Assembly (NCBI GenBank): GCA_921293015.1
Contig: OV121090.1
Location: 38,870,533-38,934,532, forward strand
Length of the DNA stretch: 64,000 bases
Reading direction: 5' to 3'
From: Phorcus lineatus
Lineage: Eukaryota; Mollusca; Gastropoda; Trochida; Trochidae
Part shown: one piece after another, positions 23,781-35,000 of the stretch
How the letters are laid out: every line of letters begins with the position of its first letter
Position numbering within the stretch: position 1 is the first letter of the stretch
Notes under the pieces: generated by a model
Seen by the model: the letters and a program-made list of their open reading frames with translations, nothing else
The model's database searches: none
Told to the model about the DNA's origin: nothing
Made by a program: the position numbers and the translations under genes

Positions 23781-24210
23781 CAGTCTGATTTAAGTCGACC
23801 GTATTCCGAGGAATGTTTCAAAATATTGACTCTAGCGAGATTCGAACTATCTGTCTAGGCTATCCTCTCCACAACGGTCTGAAGGCAACCTCACTGCTCA
23901 CACGTGCTGACAACATTTTAACGCAAACAAAACCTAGTCATTAGCGAACCAATCACATCATCACGCTTGAAATAAGGATAGCGGCGATCAAGGTTAACGA
24001 ATGGTAAATGGGAGTTACTTGCCCTTAGCTACTGATACCTAATGCTTTTGCTGCACGCATTGTGATTGGTTAGCCGAGTTTACGTAAGAACGTACGCTAC
24101 AGTAGGCTGCAGTCAGACCGTTGAGAGGATAGCCTAGACAATGTTCGAATCTCGGTAGAGTCAATATTTTGAAACTTTTATTCCTCAGAACACGGTCAAT
24201 TTTAATCAGC
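23781..24210. mobile_element. foldback/MITE with tRNA-like arms
   Basis: Long imperfect inverted arms: 23781-23890 begins CAGTCTGATTTAAGTCGACC and 24105-24210 ends with the complement of GCTGATTAAAATTGACCGTG. Each arm holds a phrase like GTTCGAATCTCG, which fits the Pol III B box. The core has CCAATCACATCATCACG and its inverse-like CATTGTGATTGGTTAGC. Relatives are the left end at 59741-59830 and the core plus right end at 62385-62690. Confidence 0.78.
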
Positions 24211-24326
24211 AAGGTACCAAGTCAAGTGATGGCTGATTAATATAAAACATTTGAATAAAACGTTTGAACTTCAAATCACCGACAACTGGCACTCTGGTTT
24301 GTACACTTTACTAACTTTAACTATAT

Positions 24327-24683
24327 ATGGACAATCTCTGTACCTTTTGCGGTAGAGAAATTGAAACATTCGAGCATTTATTTTATTCATGTGAGAAAAC
24401 TAAAAACCTTATTTCACAGTTAGAATCATGGTACCTCTCAAAAACCAGAACCAGCCTTGATATTGATATTACAAAATTTCTACTCGGGGACCCAAAGGCA
24501 AATGTATTAATAAATCACATTTACATTATTACAAAAGAATATATCAATAAAACTAGGTTTACTTCCAATGCTTTAAACTTCAACAATCTGATGCATTGCA
24601 TAAAATATCACTATCACTTAGAAAAGTACATATTTTCGGAGGAAGACCCCAAATTTAAACAAAAATGGTCATGTCTTCTTTGA
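24327..24683 (+). pseudogene. 3' fragment of a non-LTR retrotransposon ORF2
   Basis: A 118-codon open frame ending TAA/TGA-bounded at 24683. Its start, LCTFCGREIETFEHLFYSC, is the zinc-binding C-x2-C...H-x3-4-C segment that follows the reverse transcriptase domain in many LINE ORF2 proteins (the zf-RVT region). It continues with a Lys/Asn-rich tail to the stop. No reverse transcriptase or endonuclease lies upstream, so this is a 5'-truncated, dead insertion, the usual fate of LINE copies. The ATG at 24327 is an internal Met, not a real start. The family (I, Jockey, CR1 or L1-like) cannot be told from this fragment. Confidence 0.72.
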
Positions 24684-25678
24684 ACATTGCACCGCGAGTT
24701 TCTTTCACTCTTGCCCTCTGTAACTGTCCACTATCTCCTGTCTTATCTCTATCTCAGTCTCAACAATTTATCAACAATTTAACTTTCATATGTTGAAATC
24801 ATACAATTTGTTTGTACCATTCTCTTGTATACATTCCATTAAACCCTACTGCGTTTTTAAAAAACGTATTATACGCCGTGTTTTGGAGGTTAAACAAAAT
24901 TGTACGTTCTTCTTGGACAAAACAAGGTCAGGTGAACATCAACACCACTTTATTGATGTGTGATTGCGCAGTGATGAAACTATAATTACCTGCTGTTTTC
25001 GAAAATATTCCTTTTAAAGTGCTTAGATATGATTTGATATTCATTTTTTAATTTGAAATTAGCTTCATGAAATCTATTTAATTAATAACCCTCGCTCACG
25101 CTCTGGCATGCAAGAAGATCTGCACTTAAACGTTTTATGTCAGTTTTAGTTTTTTTGTAAGGAGTGAGTACAATTTAAGGTTGGATTTCCTTCGTACTTC
25201 AATTTATAAGTCCTGGTCAGTTAGAAGACTTGGATATTTGAATATTTCGGTAGATTTTGTATAAAATGCAAGTACTTTAACTATTGGCTACGGTCCGCCA
25301 TGTTGCTTTGAGGGAAAATGACATGAAGAAAGGAGCTTTACTGTTACTAATTTTACAATATTAATAATTTTTTTTAAACTATTTGTATGGTTATTAGGTA
25401 ATCCACACATTTAAAATTTTTGATAAGATTAATCAACAATGCCTTGTAATGATGTAGCAAGGATATTCACCCTGTTAGCGCCATTTAATTCTTATTTAAT
25501 TTTACAGAGGGTGAGCTCTCATGTATCTAGTTGTATAAACTAAATCAACTAAAATGCAACCTTCATTTACATGTTTCAACTGAATTATATCAAAATCATG
25601 TACTAACATATTTGTATAAATGGAAATGATCAGATACATTTCCTTCATAATGACAAATCCATGAACTACATACAATGA
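24684..25678. other. LINE 3' tail and spacer
   Basis: The stretch just after 24683 (to about 24900) is probably the 3' untranslated tail of the LINE fragment. The rest is AT-rich spacer before the 3' end of SNRPB; no gene is visible. Confidence 0.4.
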
Positions 25679-25988
25679 TTTATTTGTACCACAATATAAA
25701 CATGAATCGATGTACAGCATGATAAAAAGATGAGTGAAATGATAAAAGTTCCCCATTTTAAATGGTGGAGAAGAATCATGGAATCCTTGTCATTTGATTA
25801 AATTTACAACTGACAATCCAAAACAAAAAAGACGTTTCAGAGATCTCAGGCAGCTTGCATGATAAAGTCTCAGAGATTTGTCACAGACATGAACTCTGTT
25901 TATCTGGAAGGTTCTGAGACATGCTGGAGGATTCTTGCCCATGCATACGATGAGGATGGAGATGATGCAGTCAATGAAGGTGCTGATT
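25679..25988 (-). terminator. SNRPB 3' UTR and polyadenylation signal
   Basis: About 0.3 kb of untranslated sequence follows the SNRPB stop codon on the minus strand. A canonical AATAAA (25684-25679, within CAAATAAATC) lies at the far end, so cleavage is expected some 10-30 bases beyond. The open frame of about 80 codons through this region on the minus strand is the 3' UTR read in another frame. Confidence 0.65.
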
Positions 25989-26026
25989 TTACTGGCGCGG
26001 TGGTCGCATTCCTCCTGGGGGCATAC
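25989..26026 (-). CDS. SNRPB: SNRPB last coding exon
   Basis: After the acceptor CTGTTGCAG, 38 bases complete a phase-1 Gly codon and encode [12 protein letters not shown] followed by TAA. This is the proline-rich PPGMRPPR tail that ends Sm B' proteins. The phase matches the donor at 37575 exactly. The exon is isolated by an 11.5-kb intron, yet the tail is too specific to be chance. Confidence 0.85.
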
Positions 26027-29000
26027 CTGCAACAGACCACAAAAAGTTTGTCAATTTAACATTTCACCTGTTTCACATACACCCACAAATTTTCTGCACC
26101 TGTGCCAGCCCAAATGACAAATAGGCCTTGTTACATTTCCCCAACTTTTCTCTGCTTGTTGTCCAGGCTGTTGTGACAAATCTTGTAAGTCCATTAAGAA
26201 ACGATAAAGAGGACTGCAACCTTTTGCTGCACTCGAAATTTGACGCGTGAGCAAAAGTTTTTACATTAGCCAGTGATTGAGACTGGTGCAACTTAAGCCT
26301 TGCAGGGGAAGATGATAAACCCTAAGAATTCAGAAACCAATAAGGAGCCTATGTGCTGTGTAGCTAACATTGCATTATTCATTATCCCTATGATAGAAGA
26401 CTGCCAATTGAGTAAGTTCTGTGGGCTTTGCCAATGTTGTACAAATAAATAATCTGGACAGTCAAACTACATAAATGATATGAAATGCTTAAACAAATAA
26501 ATTCACTTCTGGAGAGAAGTGAAAGCAGGTTTGAGGAAGAAAAGTCCTTCGGGAGAAGTCAGTAAAAGGCCTAAGTTTGAAACATACAAATTAAGGTTTT
26601 TAAATCGAGTTTATTTTTATCAAGTCTAAATAGCCTGAATACACTAATTGGCTTTATTTCCAAAAAGAGTGTACAGCTCTTACTTTCCTATGAAGGAAAC
26701 AGCCAGCTTTATATAGGGATGCCCAGAATGTTTCAAGCAGTTTGAGACATAACATATGAATATAAGCTAACTACAACAATGCTCTACAATTATTTTCTCA
26801 GAAGATCAATTTCATCCTTGTGATTGCTTTACTGCAGAATTGCATCTAAGCTATCTTTCTCAAGTCAGGGTTATTTTAATTTCTTGTAAAATGGCTTAAG
26901 GCAACTTACAAAAATCAATTTTTGTCCTATTCCAAGCTGTCTTAGTCATGGTTCCTTATCCTATCTGTGCAAGTCACGGTTCCTTATCCTATCTGTGCAA
27001 GTCACGGTGCCTGATCCTATCTTTGCAAGTCACCGTACCTCATCCTATCTGTGCAAGTCTTGGTACCTTATCCTATCTGTGCAAGGCACGGTACCTTATC
27101 CTTATCTCTGCAAGTCACGGTGCCTATACTATCTGTGCAAGTCCTGGTACTTTATCCTATCAGTCCAAGGCACGGTACCTTATCCCATCTGTGCAAGTCA
27201 CAGTTCCTTATCCTATCTGTGCAAGTCTTGGTATCTCATCCTATCTGTGCAAGTCATGGTGCCTTATCCTATCTGTGCAAGTCATGGTGCCTTATCCTAT
27301 CTGTGCAAGTCACAGTGCCTTATCCTGTCTGTGCAAGTCACGGTGCCTTATCCTATCTGTGCAAGTCTTGGTACCTTATCCTATCTGTACAAGTCAAGTG
27401 GTTATTGTATTTCAACTGACATATATGGGTAAGAAACTTAAATCTTGATAAATGTAAATGGAAATTTAAGGAAAATGTATGCTCTACAGAACTGATTCAC
27501 AACTGGCATAATGAGAACATAGTCATTATGATAGTGAACAAATGTAACCTTGTTATATATGCTGTGATCACAAATGTAACCTTGTTATATATGCTGTGAT
27601 CACAAATGTAACCTTGTTATATATGCTGTGATCACAAATGTAACAGTTTTCATTGTGTTCACACGCTGTAGTTTTCTAACATTTACTTCCTAGTTGTGGT
27701 TTTTTTCCCTCCCCACACCACATAAATCATTTAGTGCAAAACTATATCTACGTTCATTTTGGGAAATGAAGAGTTCTATACACCTGGGGATATTGCCATC
27801 TCAAAACATTCCAGGATAACATATCTTATTCATAAAATAGGCAAAGTGGCATTAAATCTTTAAACCTATCTTGAAATATCAATTGTCCTTAGATGAAGTG
27901 ATTATTTGGTTGAAAGCCACTTTCAAAAGTATTTCACTTATATCATGGATGTATTATTGCAGGAAGAAGGCCTGCAACACTATTTTGGCTACACATCGTG
28001 ATGAAACCTGCATGTAGTCAATTCAAAAGCATTATGATAGTGACTATCAAATCTTATCTATTTATATCATTTCTTAAACTATGTATACATATTTTGCATT
28101 AAACAACTAAACTTTGTTGATGTGTAGACAAATTCCAAGCTTGCCAAAAAAAGATGACTTCATGATGAATAACAAAACAAAGAATATTTTACACATCTGA
28201 GTTATACAATAAAGTGCAATTTGTTCCCACTAAATATTTAATTCCTTTCCTTTCAATTCGAATTCAAAGATTTCACCACCAAAAGCATTCATGCAGCTAA
28301 ACCAAACCAAACAGGAATCTGTGACACTTTTTAAAAGAAACAGACAATCCTTTATTGCCACTGTCGTATTTTCTATTATCCACGTAAGTACAAAATTGGT
28401 GTTGACTAATCCCACATTCCCTACACAATTAGACAGCAAAGCCACAGCCAGGGGGCAAAGTCCTGGCCCCGGCTCGTCCCCCTTTCCCTCTGCTTGTATC
28501 CGGAGAAAACACCTGCCTGGCTCTGGGCGTCCTCACTTAATGTACTTTATTGCCTTGGGCTAGGTGCTAAGTTTCATGTGACTGAGTAATGGGGAAGAAC
28601 AACTGAGTTATTACTGGCTCTAAGTGTGCCTCAAGCTAGGCAAAATGTCAAAATCAATACGCATTTGATGAAAGCATAATCATAGAGCGCCTACGGCGGC
28701 CGAGAAGCACTGATTATATCCCCAGGCTCGGAGATCAGAGCTAAAAAATTTCAAAAGATCAGAAGATAGGCATCTGGTTTCCACATGAACTGAAGATTGC
28801 ATTACCCAAACCAGTTCAATCAAGAATTTCATTGCCCTCGGGCAAGAAGGACTGGAAACTTGAAGCGAAATTTCAAAACTTATTTTGTGCTACAGACGAA
28901 TGCTCCTAGGCTTGTATCAAAATGAAACAGTTGGAAAACACTTCTCAATTTTCTCATGCCATATACGGTGGGGGCTGGAAATATTCTGGACCTAAGGTGA

Positions 29001-32000
29001 AATTAATTAGTAGGAATTTTTAACTGAATCAATATCAAATGATCTGAGAGGACTCTTTACTGACAGGAGAAATCTGCTCACTTCTTTCATATTTTCAATT
29101 ATTTATTACACTGATGACAAATCTATTTTCCGAGCTCAAAAAGCAATTTTTCTTTTTGATTTTATTACAAAATAAATATTTCAGTTAAACTGTCATATAT
29201 CCTTTACAAACAATCACGATTTGAACAAGGGAGCACCGTGTGTTTTGATGATTGGGCGTCTTAAATTATCTTAATTCAGCATTGAGAATTCCTTGTATTC
29301 ATATTAATTAGGGAACTTAGAAAATGCTTTTATGGCAATCGGCCTCTCCTAAGGTGTGTTAATTTTCTTTGTTATCACAAACCAACATAACATTTGCATC
29401 TCAGTCAAGTACATTTCCCCCAAAGCATCTTAACAACTCATTTAAGACTTCTTAAGAAACTGCCGTTTCAGTCAATTTCACAAAACCCTCCTATTGAATC
29501 ATCCGCAGTGTAGAGAAGAACGGTTACATTTACAGTGCATTCTGGGACATATTCCTTTTCCTTTTTAACTCCTTTATTGCCAAAAAAATGTTTTTTTTTA
29601 CTTCACTCCAAGGCAATAATAAGTTCTTGAATAGATAATATAAAAAAACCCGCTTTTCTACTATGGTAATAAAACTAGTCATTTGTGAAAGGTGCAGTTA
29701 TCTTTCTCGATGGTCATTTTAGGGGCAGGGGATAAATTTGAGTGAGCGAGTTATTGTTTAACGCCGCTTGGGCAATATTTCAGCCATTAGCGGGGGTGAA
29801 AAATGTGACCATATTTGAACAGATGGTTTGCGTTATCATGGTTTAGGTATCCTACTTCTAGAGACTTAATGGCCCTCTGAACAATACTATGAGATGCACA
29901 ATATCAAATATTATCTAAAAGCAATAAGCTTGAGTAATGACTAGCAGTGTTTCTGTTCACAGGTATTTACCTGTGTTTTTTTACTGATAAATATTCATAT
30001 GTACCAATGATTTTATATCCTGTCAGTTAGTACAGTGTCCTGGTAAACCTTATCAAATTTATCATACTGTAATTGTGAACAAACACATTAAAACTAATGA
30101 AGATTTATTATGACAAGTCTTAGCATTTTTGTTATAACAGAAAATGTTTACAGAATCTAATCAAAAAGTGTTCAACATTATAAATAACATTTTCACTTGC
30201 AATCTCAGCAATAAAAACTTTTCTTTGCATAGAGATCATACTTTTCAATGATAGCAGCAAAATTTATCGTTGTTAAAAAAATTTCAGAAATGCATCTCAT
30301 CTTCTGTACGCAATTGCACATAGCTATCATAAGTGATAATGGTTTGGTCAGAAGTATAAAAAAACTAGACAATCCCTGCAAGTAGAAGAATTTCTATTCA
30401 CTAAGACCACAAGTGCTGAGTAAGGTAAAGCAGGACAATACAGATGGTGATTTACTTTTGACACAAGTCAGGGAATAAGACAGAGAATACACAATGGCAA
30501 CAATCAAAGGCCTTTCAATGACAAACAATATATTATGGACTAGTAAAAGCCTTACACCCGTCAGTTACAATCCTTTGATTTTCTAATAAGAAGTTAGAAG
30601 TTAAAAAAAAAGTTCATATAGAGAAGAAAGCTTCAGAACAAATACTTGCTTCGTTAGTACTGGTTGCTTTAAAGGGGCATTAAGATGTTTTGTTTAGAAA
30701 AATTAAAGTCTTAAAATTTTCCCAAATAAAGTTAGTTTATGCTAAATATATTACTTTCAGATGGTCAAAACATCTCACAACTCAATCCGATCTTTCTTAG
30801 TCGTAGAGGAGATAATCAAGTATGGACAAAAAAACAATGACAACCATTTCTGTTTGAACACTTTTTAATCATTCGAGGTAGGGAAAAGGATCAGCTGATC
30901 TAAGTGTCCAAGTAAGTTAGTTTATATCTGTTAAGTCTGTGAGATAAGGAAACTGACCAATGTAAAAGTGCCATAATGATTTGTGACAAAGAGAAGCCAA
31001 ATATGCAAAGTTAGGACATCCTTGATTCTGGAGTTTTTCCTGGATATTTGATATTTTTGGGTTGGGAAGACATCTTGAAAGGTTTTGTTATTTATCAGAA
31101 CTTTTAACGGGCAATTCCTCTTAGTAGCAATATAAAAACTTCTACTTTTAATGGGCCACTTTTTCATCAAATGCATAAAACGGCCAATTACCCCTGCCTT
31201 TATCAATGCCATGGAATATAGAGATTATTACCCGAGGAAATGTGTCATATGATTTTTACGAAACAAGTATGAATTTTTGTATTACCCGAGCGAGAGCGAG
31301 GGTTATACACTAATTTTGCACGAGTTTCGTAAAAGTCATATGAAACACTTCCGATGGTAATAATTTCTTTATTACCGATTCTATTCCATTTAAAACGCAT
31401 GGAAATATTCAGAAAACGGTCTCCTTCTTTTGCGACGGCCCGCAACAGTGACGTCATGAACAATGGTTTTATGACGTCACAGACGATACGGTCACTCGCG
31501 CTGAAACAATCCTTGCTAGGCAAAAGTGATATGTGCACATGTGCTCATATTGAAAATATGTCACCGCTTATGATAAACCATATGGGTAATAATAATGGAT
31601 AATGTAACAGGTTAGAATGCTGAGTGCAGCAGTAGCTACAATCAGAAAGTGACACTGTAAGTACTCTAGCACCGATGTATGGACACACTGCCAAGCTGAC
31701 AGAGTCTTGTAATGGTGCTTCATCCTCTAACAGTTCCATACTTGCTGCTTTTCTTTTAAATCAAAATAACTTTTGCGACATTTAAAAAGAGATGAGGTGA
31801 GATAAGTAATGGTTATACCCCGAGGATCCTGGGTGTAATCGTTGAAATAGTTAGTTAGACCCCGAAGCGCGAAGCGCTGAGGGGTCTAACTATTTCAACG
31901 ATTACACCCAGGGATCCTAGGGGTATAACTTACTTAAACCATAACCCAAAAACATAATTGAGACTTTTTAATCAATTGTTACTTTATTTCTGCATTTTGT

Positions 32001-35000
32001 GACGCACTTTTTTAAAGGCGATTTGTACAAGGTCGCCAAAACAAGTACTTGCTCACGTACTTCCCGTGCTTTTTAAGGGGCGTGCTGCACGTGCAGCTCG
32101 GGTCTCGTTTTAATAATTATGCATGTTCCTGTTGTCCTTCGCTTTTTCTGTAAGCCCTAATAGGGTATACGTATTTCACATTCGCGGCGTGGTGCAAAGG
32201 ATAGCTACCTGTATCATTTCATTGTCAGACGCCACCGTGAGTGGAGCCACATTTTCGAAATAACTTTTTATAAGTTTTTAGTCGACGATGAACTCATTCC
32301 GTGTTCTCAGGTACCAGGTGATACACAAAGTAGAAAATACGGAGAATTCAGCGATATTTCTTCGGAAGAGGAAGGACACATTATAGCATCTTGTGACACT
32401 GTTGAGCGACAGTATCGCCAGGTGGACGGCAAAGCAGGTAATTGTTGTTCATATATTAATTTAAGTTTTTATGTTCCGTTCTCTCCTCTCGCGATAAAAT
32501 TCAACAATCACGTCACAGCATTTCCATGAAGCTATAATAATTACTTTCTAAATGTTAAACTTTCAATTTTAAAAAAAATAAATTGTATTGATATCCATAT
32601 ATACTACATGGAGTGACATAATATACAATTCTAAAGCTGCAAACGTTTGGGCAAAATTGTCTGCTTGCGTAAAGTTTTCGAACACTAGTTATCTCCCCCA
32701 ACCCCGGAGTAGAATGCAGGGAGTCATTGTCTCAGTCTGTCCGTCCGTTTCAGGAGTAAAAAAACCGTTTGGCCATATTTACTTACTATGACTTATGTTG
32801 ACTAATCATCATGTGCCTTTGGTGTTTTTCAACTTCCTGGAATTTTTCAGTTTTGCAGATGGGTCCCGCTAACAGAGACCCTATGAACATATAGGATAGA
32901 GGGGGTCTCTCTTAGCGGGGCCAATGGTTTCCAAGGAAAACTGATAATTTTCAATTACATGTATATATGTATTGCTAAAACTGATTATTCAACTTATGTT
33001 TTGAATAAATGAATTAGTTTTTTTTCTATCAGACATGCATCTCCGTGTAAAGGTGCTGTTATTTTTCGGAGCGAATCTTTAAAAACCACATTCTAAGAAG
33101 AGATGGCTTTGATACATATTTTGTTCATGGAGACATTTCGTCAGTTCTTGTGTTTTCTTGTAAGCATTCAGTAATACTAGTATATTTTACAGGTACAGGA
33201 GGAGACGTTGCAACTGTCATGCCTGCAGTGAACGACATTCGGAGCATATCGGATCAAGCAGGTAATATTTCACAATCAGCAAAACGTACACATTTGATTG
33301 ACATTTGCGTTTTGATGCAAGGAATAAACTGTTTAAAAAGCCTATTAGGGCGGACAGTTTTATTGTTTAATCGAGACAATTAAACAATGTGTAGTTTTCC
33401 AATGTATTGGTCTCGTATTATGATTCAGTTCATGCTCATGAGGCAGAGTGTTTTATTACAAATATATGATGGTTAACAGTATCTAATCATCTAGCCATAA
33501 TTAAATGTATCATGCAGATGTTTATGCCAAGTTTAAAACAATAAGATTATAAAATTTGCAATAACATTCACAATGGAAAAAGAAACATTTTAATTAAGTC
33601 AATTGAAGGTAACCAGGAAACGTTTCCAATAAATGTTCTCCGGTATTTTACAACAGTTATTGCGTATTTTGCTATAAAAGGTTTGCCTGATCCACATACA
33701 TGCTTTATTTATGTTCAGTTAAGAATACACCAAATGGATGTATCAAGATTAAATTTCGAAAAGTTTCTTCATGAAAATGATTTTGATTGATATAACGGCG
33801 ATCGGATTGTCAAGGATAATTGACCTGTTATACTTTTTTTCAGTTCGTTTCGCTGATCCAATGACAAAAGAGGAAATGTCATCAATGACTAAGAAGTTTG
33901 TCCCCAAAAACACCCAGAAGACTATCAAGTGTGCCTGCAGGGTGTTCGAAGAATGGCGTGTAATCCAAATATGAAAATCAAGAATGGAGACTTCGGAGAA
34001 AAGAGATTAAGTGTTATAGACATAAAACTTGAGAACTTGCATGATGATGAACTTAATTTTTGCCTTAGTCGCTTTATTTGTGAGGCAAGAAGAGAGGATG
34101 GAAATGAGTACCCACCAAAGACTCTACGCCAGTTAGTCCTTTTGATCCAAATGCACTTAAATGAACTTGGAAGAAATATCAATTTTCTATTGGATTCCAT
34201 GTTTAAGGAAGTGAAAAATACCTTGGATAACGCAATGAAGAAAGGCACGGTGAAGGGTCTTGGTATTCACCCCCGACAGGCTAGTGTAATCAGCTTGGAA
34301 CAAGAGGAACAGTTATGGTCCTTAAGATTGCTTGGAGGGGAGACTCCCCAGACCTTGGTGGATACCATGGTATTTCTGATTGGACTAAATTTCGCATTGC
34401 GCAGTGGTGAGGAGCACAGGAGTTTGACCTTAGATCAACTGGAAACGGGAAGCAACGAACAAGGTGAATATCTTCGCTACCGGGAAAAGATAAGCAAGAA
34501 CAATCAAGGTGGACTGAACAATGTGAAGAGCACACCCAAGTTGTTACGGCCTATGCTGTACCTCGACCTGAAAGGTCGATTATGAACTTGTTCAGAAGAT
34601 ATATTAGTGTTTGACCAGCCAATGCACCGGAAGCATTTTATCTTCGACCTCTGAACAAACCTAAGGGCGACGTATGGTATTATTCCTCCCCAATCGGTAA
34701 GGATACCCTTGCCAAGACCATTCAACGTGTTTGCGAAGCAGCTGGATTTTTTAAAGGTAAAATTTGAGCTTAAACATTATTTTCAAGATCTCCGGGTACA
34801 TAAAAGATATCACCTGTAATGACATATTGTAAATTTAAAATCTGTAGTCAGATGAGTTTTTTTGTCAGCTTTCCACTGAATTAACGAGACCATATAGCGT
34901 ATAACAGCGGTGGACGTTATTAACTTAAATGCGATTGTGGTAAGATTTATATCTATCAAATTTAAGCCGAAAATGCATATACATATACCACATTGATGCT

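Noticed and set aside
25790-26059. 80-codon minus-strand frame [12 protein letters not shown] and plus-strand frames
   Set aside because: The minus frame is SNRPB's last exon and 3' UTR read out of phase; the phase-correct reading gives [12 protein letters not shown].
26948-27448. Three overlapping 122-166 codon plus-strand frames
   Set aside because: All arise from the 28-bp minisatellite, one per frame.
26943-27645. Possible CRISPR-like array
   Set aside because: Direct tandem repeats without unique spacers in a eukaryotic intron.
28680-28750. Possible U2-like or other snRNA (GTGCTTCTCGGCC on -)
   Set aside because: Similarity to the U2 5' end stops after about a dozen bases.
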